IMG/VR virus record: IMGVR_UViG_3300037156_000309
Location: 1-22,176 of that record
Reading direction: 5' to 3' (one strand)
Length of the DNA: 22,176 nt
DNA from: a virus
The translations under genes and the position numbers were made by a program. Positions 22,123-22,176 of the stretch are shown in pieces. The notes below the pieces were generated by a model, which was not told the DNA's origin, did not search any database, and saw only the letters and a list, made by a program, of their open reading frames with translations. The first letter of the stretch is position 1. Each line of letters starts with the position of its first letter.

Positions 22123-22176
22123 ATGGTAAGCGCACTTATAGAACGCTACGACGACCGGATTGCTGGGGTGTTGTCG
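22123..22176 (+). CDS. Start of an unidentified gene (partial at window end)
   Basis: ATG 22123, preceded by GAGGG, opens 18 codons (MVSALIERYDDRIAGVLS) to the window edge. The RYDDRIAGVLS stretch resembles the N-terminus of a family of proteobacterial hypothetical or transposase-associated proteins, but this is from memory and low confidence. Confidence 0.45.
   Translation, partial: MVSALIERYDDRIAGVLS

Noticed and set aside
1-22176. Gene transfer agent instead of a prophage
   Set aside because: The contractile sheath, DUF2635 and gpN-like genes do not match the siphovirus-like layout of known alphaproteobacterial gene transfer agents; cargo and decay fit a prophage better.
1-22176. CRISPR arrays, tRNA or rRNA genes
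   Set aside because: No regular direct repeats with spacers, no cloverleaf and no rRNA-like segment were seen.

Overview
The window is a high-GC stretch (roughly 60-65% by eye) carrying the structural genes of a tailed phage integrated in, or derived from, a GC-rich proteobacterium. Protein style (XRE and DUF29 proteins, BrnA, DUF2635, a P27-type small terminase) suggests an alphaproteobacterium, possibly Acetobacteraceae or a relative. That placement is inference; no rRNA, tRNA, integrase or attachment site is visible.

Layout. Positions 1-39 hold the start of a minus-strand gene. Positions 92-2637 hold an unrecognised small gene, terminase small subunit and terminase large subunit. The large subunit is broken by two frame changes and the small subunit seems to have lost its usual start codon. 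The HK97-type prohead protease follows at 2643 with no portal gene between. A minus-strand regulatory or toxin-antitoxin-like cassette (3825-4962: HTH protein plus an XRE-DUF29 fusion) separates protease from the HK97-fold major capsid protein (5025-6395). Three head-associated genes follow (6430-8045), then a second minus-strand cassette (8046-8995: orphan BrnA, HTH antitoxin, RelE toxin) with a striking 54-bp palindrome upstream. Plus-strand morphogenesis resumes with the connector, head-tail joining protein and HK97 gp10-like protein (9220-10817). A Fic-domain protein with its own promoter and AT-rich flanks is inserted at 10922-12508. The tail module then runs from a gp37-like terminator protein, through a broken fibronectin-III/SGNH-like tail protein, DUF2635, contractile sheath, tube, assembly chaperone (with a candidate programmed -1 frameshift) and tape measure with lysozyme domain, to a Mu gpN-like protein (12567-21388).

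The head is HK97-like and the tail is Mu-like contractile. The expected baseplate genes do not follow the gpN-like gene. Instead the sequence changes character (21389-22176) into lower-GC DNA with an unrecognised small protein and the start of another gene. Missing portal, missing baseplate, two frame changes in terminase, and an amber codon plus a frame break in the tail protein all fit a decaying prophage, although sequencing errors could explain single breaks.

The most unusual content is the cargo: three independent toxin/antitoxin-like or effector insertions within the structural operon, including an XRE-DUF29 fusion with a strong internal start and a palindrome-of-palindromes that looks like a two-site operator.
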